Source: CAVPCZ01 sp963779225 (lineage in GTDB: Bacteria; Bacteroidota; Ignavibacteria; UBA10030; UBA6906). Taken from it: a stretch of DNA of 64,000 bases. How positions within the stretch are numbered: position 1 is the stretch's first letter; the number at the start of each line of letters is the position of its first letter. The notes under the pieces are model-generated. The model was not told the DNA's origin. It made no database searches and worked only from the letters and a program-made list of their open reading frames with translations. Both the position numbers and the translations under genes were made by a program. The stretch is taken from positions 744,001 through 808,000 of the forward strand of contig CAVZWW010000001.1 in assembly GCA_963779225.1 (NCBI GenBank), written 5' to 3'. Positions 27,930 through 36,491 of this stretch are shown piece by piece.

Positions 27930-29438
27930 ATGACTGAACGTCTTTTCAGCGACCTCACACTGCTGACTCCGGAAATCGCGCTTACGGTCACGCTGATTGT
28001 GGCCCTCGTGGCAGACCTGATCTTCCGGAGGAGCAGGGTAGTCATCCCCGCTCTCGTCCTGATCGGGTTCATCGTCACCGGCGCACTCGTGCTCGGGCAG
28101 GCAGGCCAGCACGCGACGATATTCAGCGGCATGCTCGCCGTGGATCCGTTCGCGTGGTTTTTCAAGATCCTTATCCTGGGGTCCGCCATCCTGATTCTGA
28201 TCTTCTCGATGGGATCAGGGGAACTAACCGCCTCCGGACGCCGGCTGGGCGAGTTTTATGCGCTCCTTGCCGCGCTCACGCTGGGCATGGTACTCATGGC
28301 CGGGGCGAACAACCTGCTCATGATGTACCTGGCCGTCGAGCTGTCGTCGATCACCTCCTATATACTGTCGGGATTCACGCGCGAAGCGCCGGATTCGAGC
28401 GAAGCCGCGCTGAAGTACGTCATCTTCGGTGCGCTGTCGTCCGGCCTTATGCTCTACGGGATCTCGCTCATCTACGGCCTTACGGGATCGCTCGGCTTCG
28501 CCGATATCAACCACGCCCTGCCCCAGGTTGTCGCCGCGGGCTCGTCGGCCACGTTTGCCCTCGTATTCGCCGGCATCCTGGTGATTGCCGGACTCGGGTA
28601 CAAGATCTCGGCGGTGCCGTTTCACTTCTGGGCTCCCGATGTGTATGAAGGAGCACCCATCACGATTACCGCATTTCTCTCCGTGGCCTCCAAAGCCGGC
28701 GGCTTCGCATTGATGATGCGGTTTTTCAAGGTGGTGTTCATCGATAGCAGTATCGTCACGCTTCCGGTGGGGACGTGGGCGATTCTGCCGGGGTTCGACT
28801 GGCGTGAGATCATCGTCGTGCTCTCGGTGCTGACCATGACGGTCGGAAACCTGGTGGCGATCTGGCAGAACAACCTGAAAAGGCTGCTCGCCTATTCCAG
28901 CATTGCGCATGCCGGCTATATGATGATGGGGGTGGTGGTGCTGAGCAATGAAGGCGTGGCCGCGGTGCTTGTCTACTTCGTTATCTACCTCTTCATGAAC
29001 CTCGGTGCGTTCTATGTGGTGATGCTGGTGGCCAACAAGACCGGGAGTGAAGATATTGAGGACTATCGTGGACTGGGTGCGCGCGCGCCGTTCCTCATGG
29101 TGGCGCTCGGCATTTTCCTGGTCTCCCTCATCGGTCTGCCGCTGACCGGCGGTTTTATCGGAAAGCTGTATCTCTTCCTTGCCCTGATCCAGTCGGGGTG
29201 GATCTGGCTGGCGATCGTGGGGGCTCTGAACAGCGTGGTGGCACTCTACTACTATATCCGGGTCCTGCGCAATGTGTTCCTACGGAACACCGAGCAGGCG
29301 CTCCCGCCGCTGGCCTTCAGCCGCTGGGAACACGCTGTCGTGCTCGTGTTGTTGATTCCGACGGTGGTGCTGGGGCTCTACTTTACACCGCTGGTCAACC
29401 TGGCGCAGGCGTCGGTGAAGATGTTCGGTACGCCGTAG
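27930..29438 (+). CDS. nuoN: NADH-quinone oxidoreductase subunit N
   Basis: A 502-residue antiporter-like subunit with about fourteen spans: MYLAVELSSITSYILSGF with the conserved Glu, KISAVPFHFWAPDVYEGAP and YSSIAHAGYMMMG. It is the last gene of the operon. A large inverted repeat downstream (29494-29533), between it and the convergent coaX gene, may end transcription from both sides. Confidence 0.96.
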   Translation: MTERLFSDLTLLTPEIALTVTLIVALVADLIFRRSRVVIPALVLIGFIVTGALVLGQAGQHATIFSGMLAVDPFAWFFKILILGSAILILIFSMGSGELTASGRRLGEFYALLAALTLGMVLMAGANNLLMMYLAVELSSITSYILSGFTREAPDSSEAALKYVIFGALSSGLMLYGISLIYGLTGSLGFADINHALPQVVAAGSSATFALVFAGILVIAGLGYKISAVPFHFWAPDVYEGAPITITAFLSVASKAGGFALMMRFFKVVFIDSSIVTLPVGTWAILPGFDWREIIVVLSVLTMTVGNLVAIWQNNLKRLLAYSSIAHAGYMMMGVVVLSNEGVAAVLVYFVIYLFMNLGAFYVVMLVANKTGSEDIEDYRGLGARAPFLMVALGIFLVSLIGLPLTGGFIGKLYLFLALIQSGWIWLAIVGALNSVVALYYYIRVLRNVFLRNTEQALPPLAFSRWEHAVVLVLLIPTVVLGLYFTPLVNLAQASVKMFGTP

Positions 29439-29493
29439 AGAGTTGTGCGGGACCTCATTCTGCGCTACCGGCGCGGGAAGATGGTGTCAGGCA

Positions 29494-29533
29494 ATAGTCC
29501 GATGATGCGGCGTGTGCCGCGGCATCGGGCTAT
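29494..29533. terminator. Inverted repeat between nuoN and coaX
   Basis: ATAGTCCGATG (29494-29504) pairs with CATCGGGCTAT (29523-29533), with one wobble, and inside it GCGGC pairs with GCCGC over a GTGT loop. It overlaps the coaX stop. There is no T run on either strand, so termination is only suggested by its place between converging genes. Confidence 0.4.
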
Positions 29534-30309
29534 CGTCGTTCAGGGGGGTGAACACGCTCAAAGATAAGGCGGATTCCCTCCAGTACGAGAGAAGGCTCGC
29601 AGGCCTCGATGATCCGCGTGTGACGGGCGATGACGGCGGAGAGACCGCCGGTCGCAATGACCCGTGCGTTCGCGCCCAGTTCCTCCCGTATGCGCCGAAC
29701 GGTGCCTTCCACCGCATCAACAGCACCGAACATCACCCCCGCCTGCATGCTGGACACCGTATCCCGGCCTATGGTGCGGGCCGGAAAACGAAGTTCAATT
29801 CTGGGGAGTTTTGCCGCCCGCCGGTGCAGTTCAACCGCCGTGGATTCGAGTCCCAGCGTGATAACCCCCCCGAGATACTCTCCCTGCGCCGAAATGACAT
29901 CGAAGGTGGTCGCCGTCCCGAAATCGATGATGATGAGCGGACCTCCGTATCTGGCAAAGCCCGCAATGGCGTTGCAGATCCTGTCGGCTCCCACCGCGGA
30001 CGGGTCGGCGTACAGGATCTTCATGCCCAGATCAAGTGCGCCGGTGACCGTCACCGGATCAAGGTGGAAGTACCTTTTCGCGAGCTTCGAGAAGACGTAG
30101 GTAAGGTCGGGAACCACCGAGGAGATCCCGACACCGGCAATCGCGGCGGGCGAGATCCCTGCATCTTCACAGAAACTCTTGATGGTGAGCCAGTTCTCGT
30201 CTGCCGTGCGGTGCGTCAGGCTCGCCATCCGCCAGTCCGCAACCAGAGTCTCTCCGCGGAACACTCCCACGACCGTGTGCGTATTACCGATATCAATTGC
30301 GAGCAGCAT
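29530..30309 (-). CDS. coaX: Type III pantothenate kinase
   Basis: A 259-residue ASKHA-fold kinase making 4'-phosphopantothenate, the first step to coenzyme A. The phosphate-binding start MLLAIDIGNTHTVVG, then GADRICNAIAG and IIIDFGTATTFDVI, and the C-terminal VIATGGLS are family motifs. ATG at 30309 is chosen because the hydrophobic strand with Asp6 must lie at the extreme N-terminus. It overlaps the end of birA by 17 bases, and the pair occurs together in many genomes. Confidence 0.96.
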   Translation of the reverse strand: MLLAIDIGNTHTVVGVFRGETLVADWRMASLTHRTADENWLTIKSFCEDAGISPAAIAGVGISSVVPDLTYVFSKLAKRYFHLDPVTVTGALDLGMKILYADPSAVGADRICNAIAGFARYGGPLIIIDFGTATTFDVISAQGEYLGGVITLGLESTAVELHRRAAKLPRIELRFPARTIGRDTVSSMQAGVMFGAVDAVEGTVRRIREELGANARVIATGGLSAVIARHTRIIEACEPSLVLEGIRLIFERVHPPERR

Positions 30310-31093
30310 AGGGCTCCATGTTGAGGATGGTGACGTCGCCGGCGAACACCACCCGTTCTTCGCCGCCGGTTTCAAGAATGAGGCCGCCGTGTTTGCTGAT
30401 CCCCCTGACCGTGCCTGTAAGGGCAGACCCATCCTGCGCAATGGTCACCCGTCTCCCGACGATCGGAGCATACGCGAGCCAGCGGGGGAGGACCTGGTGA
30501 AACCCGGACGCGGCGAGAGCGTGGTATTCCGTCTCGAGAGAAAGCATGACGGCGCGAAAGAGCGTGTCCCTGTCGATAGGCGCCCCGGTAGCGAGCCGGA
30601 GGGATGTGGCCCGTTCTGCGAGTTCCGGCGGGAAAAGTGTCTGATTGACATTGATGCCTATGCCGACGACGACATAGTCCACCACATTGTTCAATACCGC
30701 GCCTTCCATCAGGACGCCGGCGAATTTCCTGTCGTCGAGAAGGAGATCGTTCGGCCACTTGCACTGGACCTTCATGGATATCACCGATTCCACCGCGGCG
30801 GCGATGCCGACCGCGACGAACAACGGGAGAAGGTTCATCTCCTCCGAAGGAAGATCCGGGCGAAGGATAATGGAAAAGGTGAGGTTTTCACCGGGTGTCG
30901 ACAGCCAGGTGCGTCCCAGCCGCCCCTTGCCTGCAGTTTGTTCCTCGGCGATAACAACGGTGCCTTCTTCGGCCCAGCACCCGGCGAGTGCACGGGCGCA
31001 GTTGTTGGTGGAATCAATCGTCTGAAACGTGTACACCTTGCTGCCGAAGCGCGGGGGGCTTCCTTCCCTGTGCTGCTCGCGGGTTGTGGGCAT
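30293..31093 (-). CDS. birA: Biotin-[acetyl-CoA-carboxylase] ligase
   Basis: A 266-residue ligase that activates biotin as biotinyl-AMP and attaches it to carrier lysines. The adenylate loop is AGKGRLGRTW, followed by KWPNDLLLDDRKFAGVL with the catalytic Lys, and GIGINVNQ. A C-terminal SH3-like domain (VTIAQDGSALTGTVRGIS) is present. There is no N-terminal helix-turn-helix, so it is a class I, non-repressor ligase. Likely substrates include the decarboxylase carrier at 10455. A promoter places the transcript start almost at the ATG. Confidence 0.96.
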   Translation of the reverse strand: MPTTREQHREGSPPRFGSKVYTFQTIDSTNNCARALAGCWAEEGTVVIAEEQTAGKGRLGRTWLSTPGENLTFSIILRPDLPSEEMNLLPLFVAVGIAAAVESVISMKVQCKWPNDLLLDDRKFAGVLMEGAVLNNVVDYVVVGIGINVNQTLFPPELAERATSLRLATGAPIDRDTLFRAVMLSLETEYHALAASGFHQVLPRWLAYAPIVGRRVTIAQDGSALTGTVRGISKHGGLILETGGEERVVFAGDVTILNMEPYAARN

Positions 31094-31099
31094 ACGGTC

Positions 31100-31128
31100 A
31101 TGATAGAAAAGAGGAGCGACTTAATCAA
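31100..31128 (-). promoter_or_regulatory. Candidate sigma-70 promoter for birA-coaX, giving a leaderless mRNA
   Basis: On the minus strand TTGATT (31128-31123) and TATCAT (31105-31100) are 17 bp apart. The expected start point, about seven bases on, is the birA ATG itself at 31093. No ribosome-binding site is visible in front of birA, which fits a leaderless transcript. Confidence 0.55.
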
Positions 31129-31172
31129 GGAAAAGCGACTGCCATTTTGTAGTGTCAAGATGGCGCAGAATA

Positions 31173-31214
31173 AGACAATATGTCTGCATATCTCTTAGAA
31201 CTGACATTTTGTCT
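31173..31214. promoter_or_regulatory. Pair of GACA-N3-TGTC palindromes in the birA-dnaK spacer
   Basis: AGACA-ATA-TGTCT (31173-31185) and TGACA-TTT-TGTCT (31202-31214) are two similar palindromes 29 bases apart. TGTCA half-sites recur at 31153, 31328 and 31342. They lie between the divergent birA and dnaK genes, in a stretch much richer in A and T than its surroundings. They look like operator sites; the regulator is unknown. CIRCE and HAIR heat-shock elements are not seen. Confidence 0.4.
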
Positions 31215-31367
31215 GTGTATGGTTGGTCGATGAGTGGACTGAATCGCTATCGTAAATGGTTATATTGTATAGCCTTATAGACTATTGATGAAAATTTCTT
31301 ATATGGCACGAAGGTTGAGATATGAAGTGTCAATAGCAATTTGTCACAAGACCAGGAGCTTAACTCG

Positions 31368-33305
31368 ATGAGCAAGATTATTGGTATTGACCTTGGAACG
31401 ACCAACTCAGTTGTGGCCGTAATGGAGGGGAGCGACCCCGCTGTCATCGCCAACGCGGAAGGTGGCCGCACGACACCATCGGTTGTCGCCTTCTCAAAAA
31501 ACGGTGAACGACTCGTCGGGCAGGCGGCCAAGCGGCAGGCCGTCACCAATTCGCAGAACACCGTGTTCTCCATCAAGCGGTTCATGGGGCGCTTCTTTGA
31601 TGAGGTGAACGAAGAAATGAAGCTTGTTCCCTACAAGGTTGTGCGGGGGGACAACAACACCGCACGCGTGGAAGCGGGCGGCCGGGTGTATTCGCCTCCG
31701 GAGATCAGCGCCATGGTCCTTCAGAAAATGAAGCAGACTGCTGAAGACTATCTGGGGCAGAAGGTGACGGATGCCGTCATCACGGTTCCCGCGTACTTCA
31801 ACGACGCGCAGCGGCAGGCCACCAAAGAAGCCGGCGAAATTGCCGGTCTCAACGTGCGCCGCATCATCAACGAACCGACAGCCGCCGCTCTGGCATACGG
31901 TATGGACAAAAAGGGGAAGGATATGAAGGTCGCCATCTACGACCTCGGAGGCGGGACGTTTGACATCTCGATCCTCGAGCTCGGCGACGGCGTTTTCGAA
32001 GTGAAGGCCACCAACGGCGACACACACCTGGGCGGGGACAACTTCGACCAGCGTATTGTGGACTACGTGGCGGAAGAATTCAAAAAGCAGGAGGGGATCG
32101 ACCTGCGCAAGGATCCCATGGCCCTGCAGCGCCTGCGCGAGGCCGGCGAAAAAGCCAAAATGGAGCTCTCGACGCTGATGCAGACGGAGATCAATCTTCC
32201 CTTCATCACGGCCACCCCGGAAGGCCCCAAGCACCTGAACATGACCCTGACCCGCGCGAAGTTCGAACAACTGGTGGATGACCTCATCCAGCGGACGTTC
32301 GGGCCGACCGAACATGCCCTGAAGGATGCAGGCCTGTCCCCCAATCAAATCGACGAAGTCATACTGGTCGGCGGCATGACACGGGTTCCCAAGGTGCAGG
32401 AGCTTGTGCGGCAGGTCTTCGGGCGCGATCCCCATAAGGGCGTTAATCCGGATGAAGTTGTGGCCGTCGGCGCCGCCATTCAGGGCGGTGTGCTCTCCGG
32501 CGATGTGACCGACGTGTTGCTGCTGGACGTCACGCCACTTTCGCTCGGTATCGAGACGCTCGGCGGCGTCATGACCAAACTGATCGAAGCGAATACCACC
32601 ATCCCGACGAAGAAGAGCGAGGTCTTCTCGACAGCGTCCGACAGCCAGCCCTCCGTGGAAATCCACGTGATCCAGGGAGAACGCCCGATGGCGGTGGACA
32701 ACCGGACGCTCGGCAGATTTCATCTGGATGGTATTCCACCCGCACCCCGGGGCATTCCGCAAATCGAAGTGACGTTCGACATCGACGCAAACGGCATGCT
32801 GCACGTCGCGGCAAAGGATAAGGGAACATCAAAGGAACAGTCGATCCGCATCACCTCCTCCAGCGGCCTGAGCAAAGAGGAAGTGGAAAAGATGAAACAC
32901 GCGGCTACCGAGCACGCCTCGGAGGACAAGAAGAAACGGGAAGAGATCGACCTTCGAAACCAGGCCGATAACCTGGTGTTTCAGACGGACAAACAGCTCA
33001 AAGACTTCGGCGAGAAGATCAGCCCGGATCTCCGCGGCAAAGTCGAGAAGGCAAGCGAACAGGTGAAGGAGGCTCTCAAGGCCAGTAATTCCGCCTCCAT
33101 CAAATCGGCTATGGAGGCGCTCAACGCTGCCTGGAACGAGGCCTCCACGCAAATGTACCAGCAGGCAACGGCCCAAGCCGGTGCACAGCAGGGTCCGGGA
33201 GCGGGGCAGCAGGGACCGGCCGATCCGGGCGAAGCCCCCAAGCCGGACGAAAAGAAGGTGGAGGACGCCCAGTACGAGGTGATGGACGATAAGGACAAGA
33301 AATAG
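31368..33305 (+). CDS. dnaK: Molecular chaperone DnaK (Hsp70)
   Basis: A 645-residue chaperone. The ATPase domain starts with KIIGIDLGTTNSVV and includes NEPTAAALAYG, AIYDLGGGTFDISIL and VGGMTRVPKVQ; the DDVLLLDVTPLSLGIET-type linker leads to the substrate-binding domain, and a Gln/Gly/Ala-rich tail ends in VMDDKDKK. ATG at 31368 follows caggagc; a TTG nine codons earlier lacks one. No grpE or dnaJ gene is adjacent; clpB is the next large gene, and the two chaperones cooperate in disaggregation. A terminator follows at 33522. Confidence 0.98.
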   Translation: MSKIIGIDLGTTNSVVAVMEGSDPAVIANAEGGRTTPSVVAFSKNGERLVGQAAKRQAVTNSQNTVFSIKRFMGRFFDEVNEEMKLVPYKVVRGDNNTARVEAGGRVYSPPEISAMVLQKMKQTAEDYLGQKVTDAVITVPAYFNDAQRQATKEAGEIAGLNVRRIINEPTAAALAYGMDKKGKDMKVAIYDLGGGTFDISILELGDGVFEVKATNGDTHLGGDNFDQRIVDYVAEEFKKQEGIDLRKDPMALQRLREAGEKAKMELSTLMQTEINLPFITATPEGPKHLNMTLTRAKFEQLVDDLIQRTFGPTEHALKDAGLSPNQIDEVILVGGMTRVPKVQELVRQVFGRDPHKGVNPDEVVAVGAAIQGGVLSGDVTDVLLLDVTPLSLGIETLGGVMTKLIEANTTIPTKKSEVFSTASDSQPSVEIHVIQGERPMAVDNRTLGRFHLDGIPPAPRGIPQIEVTFDIDANGMLHVAAKDKGTSKEQSIRITSSSGLSKEEVEKMKHAATEHASEDKKKREEIDLRNQADNLVFQTDKQLKDFGEKISPDLRGKVEKASEQVKEALKASNSASIKSAMEALNAAWNEASTQMYQQATAQAGAQQGPGAGQQGPADPGEAPKPDEKKVEDAQYEVMDDKDKK

Positions 33306-33323
33306 GCGGTGCGGAGGAGGGTG

Positions 33324-33452
33324 TGCAGAATGCAGAGTGGAGAGTGCCGGGTGAGGAGTGGGAGGTGAGGGGTGAACAGCAGGAGTGCAGGCTGACCGCG
33401 GAGAACCGAAAACTGCAGATTGCAGACTGAGGGGTGAGAAGCAGGCCTGCAG
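33324..33452 (+). repeat. Purine-rich degenerate repeats after dnaK
   Basis: A 25-base unit at 33366-33390 recurs at 33428-33452 with 21 matches (it starts tgaggggtga and ends tgcag). A second pair, tgcagaatgcagagtg (from 33324) and tgcagattgcagactg (from 33414), precedes them. The whole spacer 33306-33520 is a G/A-rich word salad of these elements and has no convincing gene. Confidence 0.6.
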
Positions 33453-33521
33453 CGGGGGAGAGTCAGAAGCGAGGACTGCGGACTGAAAAGTGAAGAGATG
33501 TGACGGGAGCAGTTGACGGAG

Positions 33522-33546
33522 AAGGCGAGGAGACCCCTCGCCTTTT
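33522..33546 (+). terminator. Intrinsic terminator for dnaK
   Basis: AAGGCGAGG (33522-33530) pairs with CCTCGCCTT (33536-33544) across agacc, and the T run covers 33543-33546. It lies 220 bases after the dnaK stop and ends eight bases before the start of the next small gene. Confidence 0.7.
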
Positions 33547-33553
33547 CTCACTG

Positions 33554-33793
33554 ATGCAGATTATCATCATCATGATCAGCCTCGGCCTCTTTGCACTCGT
33601 TGTGCGGGCGGTGGCTACAGGCCGTTTCTTCCGGGGAAGGCACGCACCACCAGCTATGCTGACGGCCTTCCATGACTGGTCCCCGCGCGACAAACAGGCG
33701 GCCGTGGAACGGATCATCGAACTGAACGCAGGAACACAACAAGAGGCACAGGAGACCGGAGAGGGAGAGAAGGAAAGGAGTCTACAACAATGA
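33554..33793 (+). CDS. Small single-span membrane protein upstream of clpB
   Basis: Not recognised. The 79-residue product has one N-terminal span (residues 2-18, IIIIMISLGLFALVV) and then a basic turn (RFFRGRH). A soluble helical part follows (SPRDKQAAVERIIELNAG) with a Glu/Gln-rich tail. The stop overlaps the clpB ATG by four bases, and the clpB ribosome-binding site lies inside the frame, so translation may be coupled. No clear ribosome-binding site precedes its own ATG, and a terminator stands directly upstream, so a promoter must lie very close or it depends on read-through. Confidence 0.45.
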   Translation: MQIIIIMISLGLFALVVRAVATGRFFRGRHAPPAMLTAFHDWSPRDKQAAVERIIELNAGTQQEAQETGEGEKERSLQQ

Positions 33794-36432
33794 ATCTGCA
33801 GAAACTGACCATAAAATCACAGGAAGCGATCCAGAACGCACAGGAAATCGCGTCCAGCTACGGCAACCAGGTCATCGAACCGGAGCATCTGCTCGCGGCG
33901 CTCGTCCAGGATGCAGAAGGCACAGTTCCTCCCATCCTGCAAAAATGCGGGGCAAATCTTCAATTTGTCAAGATCAAACTGAACGAACTCCTCGACCGGC
34001 TCCCGAAGGTCAGCGGTGCAGCGGCCGGCAACCAGGGGATGTCACAACATCTAGGACGGGCGCTGGAAAAAGCACAGGCGCACGCCCGCGATTTGAAGGA
34101 CGAGTTTGTCAGCACCGAGCATCTCCTCCTCGCACTGGTCGATGCCCAGGAGACCGGCGCTGGAGCACTCCTGCGGGATCAGGGCGTCAACAGGGAAAGC
34201 GTGCTCAATGTGCTGAAGGAAATCCGGGGGAACCAGCGGGTCACCGACCAGAACCCCGAGGACAAATACCAGGCCCTCCAGCGGTACGGTCGTGATCTGA
34301 ACGAGCTCGCGCGAAAAGGAAAAATGGACCCCGTCATCGGGAGGGATGAAGAAATCCGGCGGGTTCTGCAGGTCCTCTCACGTCGCACAAAAAACAATCC
34401 CGTCCTGATCGGCGAGCCCGGCGTGGGAAAAACCGCGATCGCCGAGGGGATCGCCCTCCGCATAGTGAACGGCGACGTTCCCGAGACGCTGAAGACCAAG
34501 CGTATCGTCGCCCTCGACATGGGCGCCCTGGTCGCGGGCACCAGCTTCCGGGGGCAATTCGAAGAGCGGCTGAAGGCCTTACTGAAGGAAGTTTCGGAGT
34601 CCAACGGGGAAATCATCCTTTTCATCGATGAACTTCACACGCTCGTCGGTGCAGGTGCCGCCCAGGGATCCGTGGATGCCGCCAACATGCTGAAGCCGGC
34701 GCTTGCCAAGGGTGAACTCCGTGCCATCGGCGCCACCACGATCGACGAATACAGGAAGTACATTGAAAAGGATCCGGCCCTGGAACGGCGTTTCCAGCCG
34801 GTGATGGTGAACGAGCCGACGGTGGAAGACACGATATCCATTCTCCGGGGGCTTCAGGAACGGTACGAAGTCCATCATGGCATACGGATCACCGATGGCG
34901 CCGTCGTCGCCGCCGCGCAACTCAGCCACCGCTACATCGCCGACCGGTTCCTCCCCGACAAGGCGATCGACCTGATGGATGAAGCGGCGTCCAAGCTGCG
35001 TATCGAGATCGATTCGATGCCGGAAGAGCTGGATACCGTGGAACGCAGGATCAAACAGCTCGAGATCGAGCGTGAAGCGGTCCGCCGCGAACAGGACGAC
35101 GCCTCGCGCGACCGGCTGGCGGACATCGAAAAGGAGATCGCCGAACAGAGCCAGACACGCGGGGAACTCCGCGCCCACTGGAAACTGGAGCGGGATCTGA
35201 TTCAGTCCATGCGTACGATGAAGGAAGAGGTGGACGCGGCGCGCCAGGAAGCCGAACGGAAGGAACGGGAAGGTGATCTCGGGCGAGTGGCGGAGCTCCG
35301 CTACGGTGTGTTGACCTCTCTCGAGCGAAAAATCGCGGCGGCTTCGGCGCAACTTGCCGAAGTGCAGAAAAACAGAAAAATGCTCAAAGAAGAGGTCGAT
35401 GCCGAGGATATAGCCGAAATCGTATCACGCTGGACCGGCATCCCTGTGTCGCGGATGCTGGAAAGCGACCGGCAGAAACTCCTGCACCTGGAAGAGCGGT
35501 TGCACCAGCGCGTGATCGCGCAGGATGAAGCAGTGGCGGCAGTGAGCAATGCCATCCGGCGATCACGGGCCGGCCTGCAGGACGAAAAACGGCCGATCGG
35601 TTCGTTCATCTTTCTTGGCAGCACGGGTGTCGGCAAAACCGAACTCGCACGGGCTCTCGCCGAGTTCCTCTTCAATGACGAGAACGCCATTGTGCGGATT
35701 GACATGAGCGAGTACATGGAGAAATTCTCCGTGTCACGGCTTATCGGCGCCCCTCCCGGATATGTCGGGTACGACGAAGGGGGGCAGCTCACCGAGGCCG
35801 TCCGCCGCAAACCCTATTCCGTCGTGCTGCTGGATGAAATCGAAAAGGCCCACCCGGAGGTGTTCAATGTCCTCCTGCAGGTGCTGGATGAAGGGCGGCT
35901 GACGGACAGCAAAGGCCGGACGGTGGATCTGAAGAACACGATCATCATTATGACCTCAAACCTCGGATCCCAGTTGATCGCCGAACGAATCGCGCAGGAC
36001 TTCTCTTCGAACGGCGGATGGGAGGAATCATTTGCGGAGTTGAAACAGGAGCTGCTCCAGCTTCTGAAGCAGACGATCCGTCCGGAGTTCCTGAACAGGG
36101 TCGACGAAATCATCGTGTTCAAACCTCTCGGCGCCGCGGATATCCGGAAGATCGTGACCCTCCAGATAACACGCGTGGTGGAAATGCTGGAAAAGAAGGG
36201 GATACGCCTTGAAGTCACCGACGAGGCAAAGGACTGGATTGCGAAACTGGGCTTTGACCCGCTGTTTGGCGCCCGTCCGCTCAAACGGGTGATTCAGAAG
36301 CACCTGACAAACCCCCTCTCGGAGAAGCTGCTGGCCGGGGAGTTCGGGGATGGGGATATCGTGGAGGTGGGACTCGATAGCCACGGTCTTATCAGGTTCA
36401 TGAAAAAGACCACGGCGGGGGAGGTCAGGTAA
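33790..36432 (+). CDS. clpB: ATP-dependent disaggregase ClpB
   Basis: An 880-residue Hsp100 chaperone that pulls proteins out of aggregates with the DnaK system. Domains in order: Clp-N repeats (1-150), AAA-1 with Walker A GEPGVGKTAIAEG near residue 207 and IDELHTLVGAG, the coiled-coil middle domain (about 410-545) that separates ClpB from ClpA or ClpC, and AAA-2 with GSTGVGKTELARA near 610. The C-terminus has FDPLFGARPLKRVIQ. Start ATG follows aaggag by nine bases. Adjacent to dnaK, which suggests a stress locus. Confidence 0.98.
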   Translation: MNLQKLTIKSQEAIQNAQEIASSYGNQVIEPEHLLAALVQDAEGTVPPILQKCGANLQFVKIKLNELLDRLPKVSGAAAGNQGMSQHLGRALEKAQAHARDLKDEFVSTEHLLLALVDAQETGAGALLRDQGVNRESVLNVLKEIRGNQRVTDQNPEDKYQALQRYGRDLNELARKGKMDPVIGRDEEIRRVLQVLSRRTKNNPVLIGEPGVGKTAIAEGIALRIVNGDVPETLKTKRIVALDMGALVAGTSFRGQFEERLKALLKEVSESNGEIILFIDELHTLVGAGAAQGSVDAANMLKPALAKGELRAIGATTIDEYRKYIEKDPALERRFQPVMVNEPTVEDTISILRGLQERYEVHHGIRITDGAVVAAAQLSHRYIADRFLPDKAIDLMDEAASKLRIEIDSMPEELDTVERRIKQLEIEREAVRREQDDASRDRLADIEKEIAEQSQTRGELRAHWKLERDLIQSMRTMKEEVDAARQEAERKEREGDLGRVAELRYGVLTSLERKIAAASAQLAEVQKNRKMLKEEVDAEDIAEIVSRWTGIPVSRMLESDRQKLLHLEERLHQRVIAQDEAVAAVSNAIRRSRAGLQDEKRPIGSFIFLGSTGVGKTELARALAEFLFNDENAIVRIDMSEYMEKFSVSRLIGAPPGYVGYDEGGQLTEAVRRKPYSVVLLDEIEKAHPEVFNVLLQVLDEGRLTDSKGRTVDLKNTIIIMTSNLGSQLIAERIAQDFSSNGGWEESFAELKQELLQLLKQTIRPEFLNRVDEIIVFKPLGAADIRKIVTLQITRVVEMLEKKGIRLEVTDEAKDWIAKLGFDPLFGARPLKRVIQKHLTNPLSEKLLAGEFGDGDIVEVGLDSHGLIRFMKKTTAGEVR

Positions 36433-36451
36433 GCCGCGAGACCGTCGTTCC

Positions 36452-36480
36452 TTGAAAGAGACGCAGGCATTTCGTACGTT
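36452..36480 (+). promoter_or_regulatory. Candidate sigma-70 promoter for the isoaspartyl peptidase gene
   Basis: TTGAAA (36452-36457), 17 bp, TACGTT (36475-36480). The start point would be near 36487, leaving about five bases before the ATG at 36492, so the mRNA would be nearly leaderless. Confidence 0.5.
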
Positions 36481-36491
36481 ATGATACAACT

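Noticed and set aside
31341..31367. TTG start nine codons upstream of the dnaK ATG
   Set aside because: The extension would include the ribosome-binding site, and DnaK homologues start at MSKIIGIDLG.
31494..32804. A 436-codon minus-strand frame opposite dnaK
   Set aside because: The well-known artefactual antisense frame of hsp70 genes; no independent evidence.
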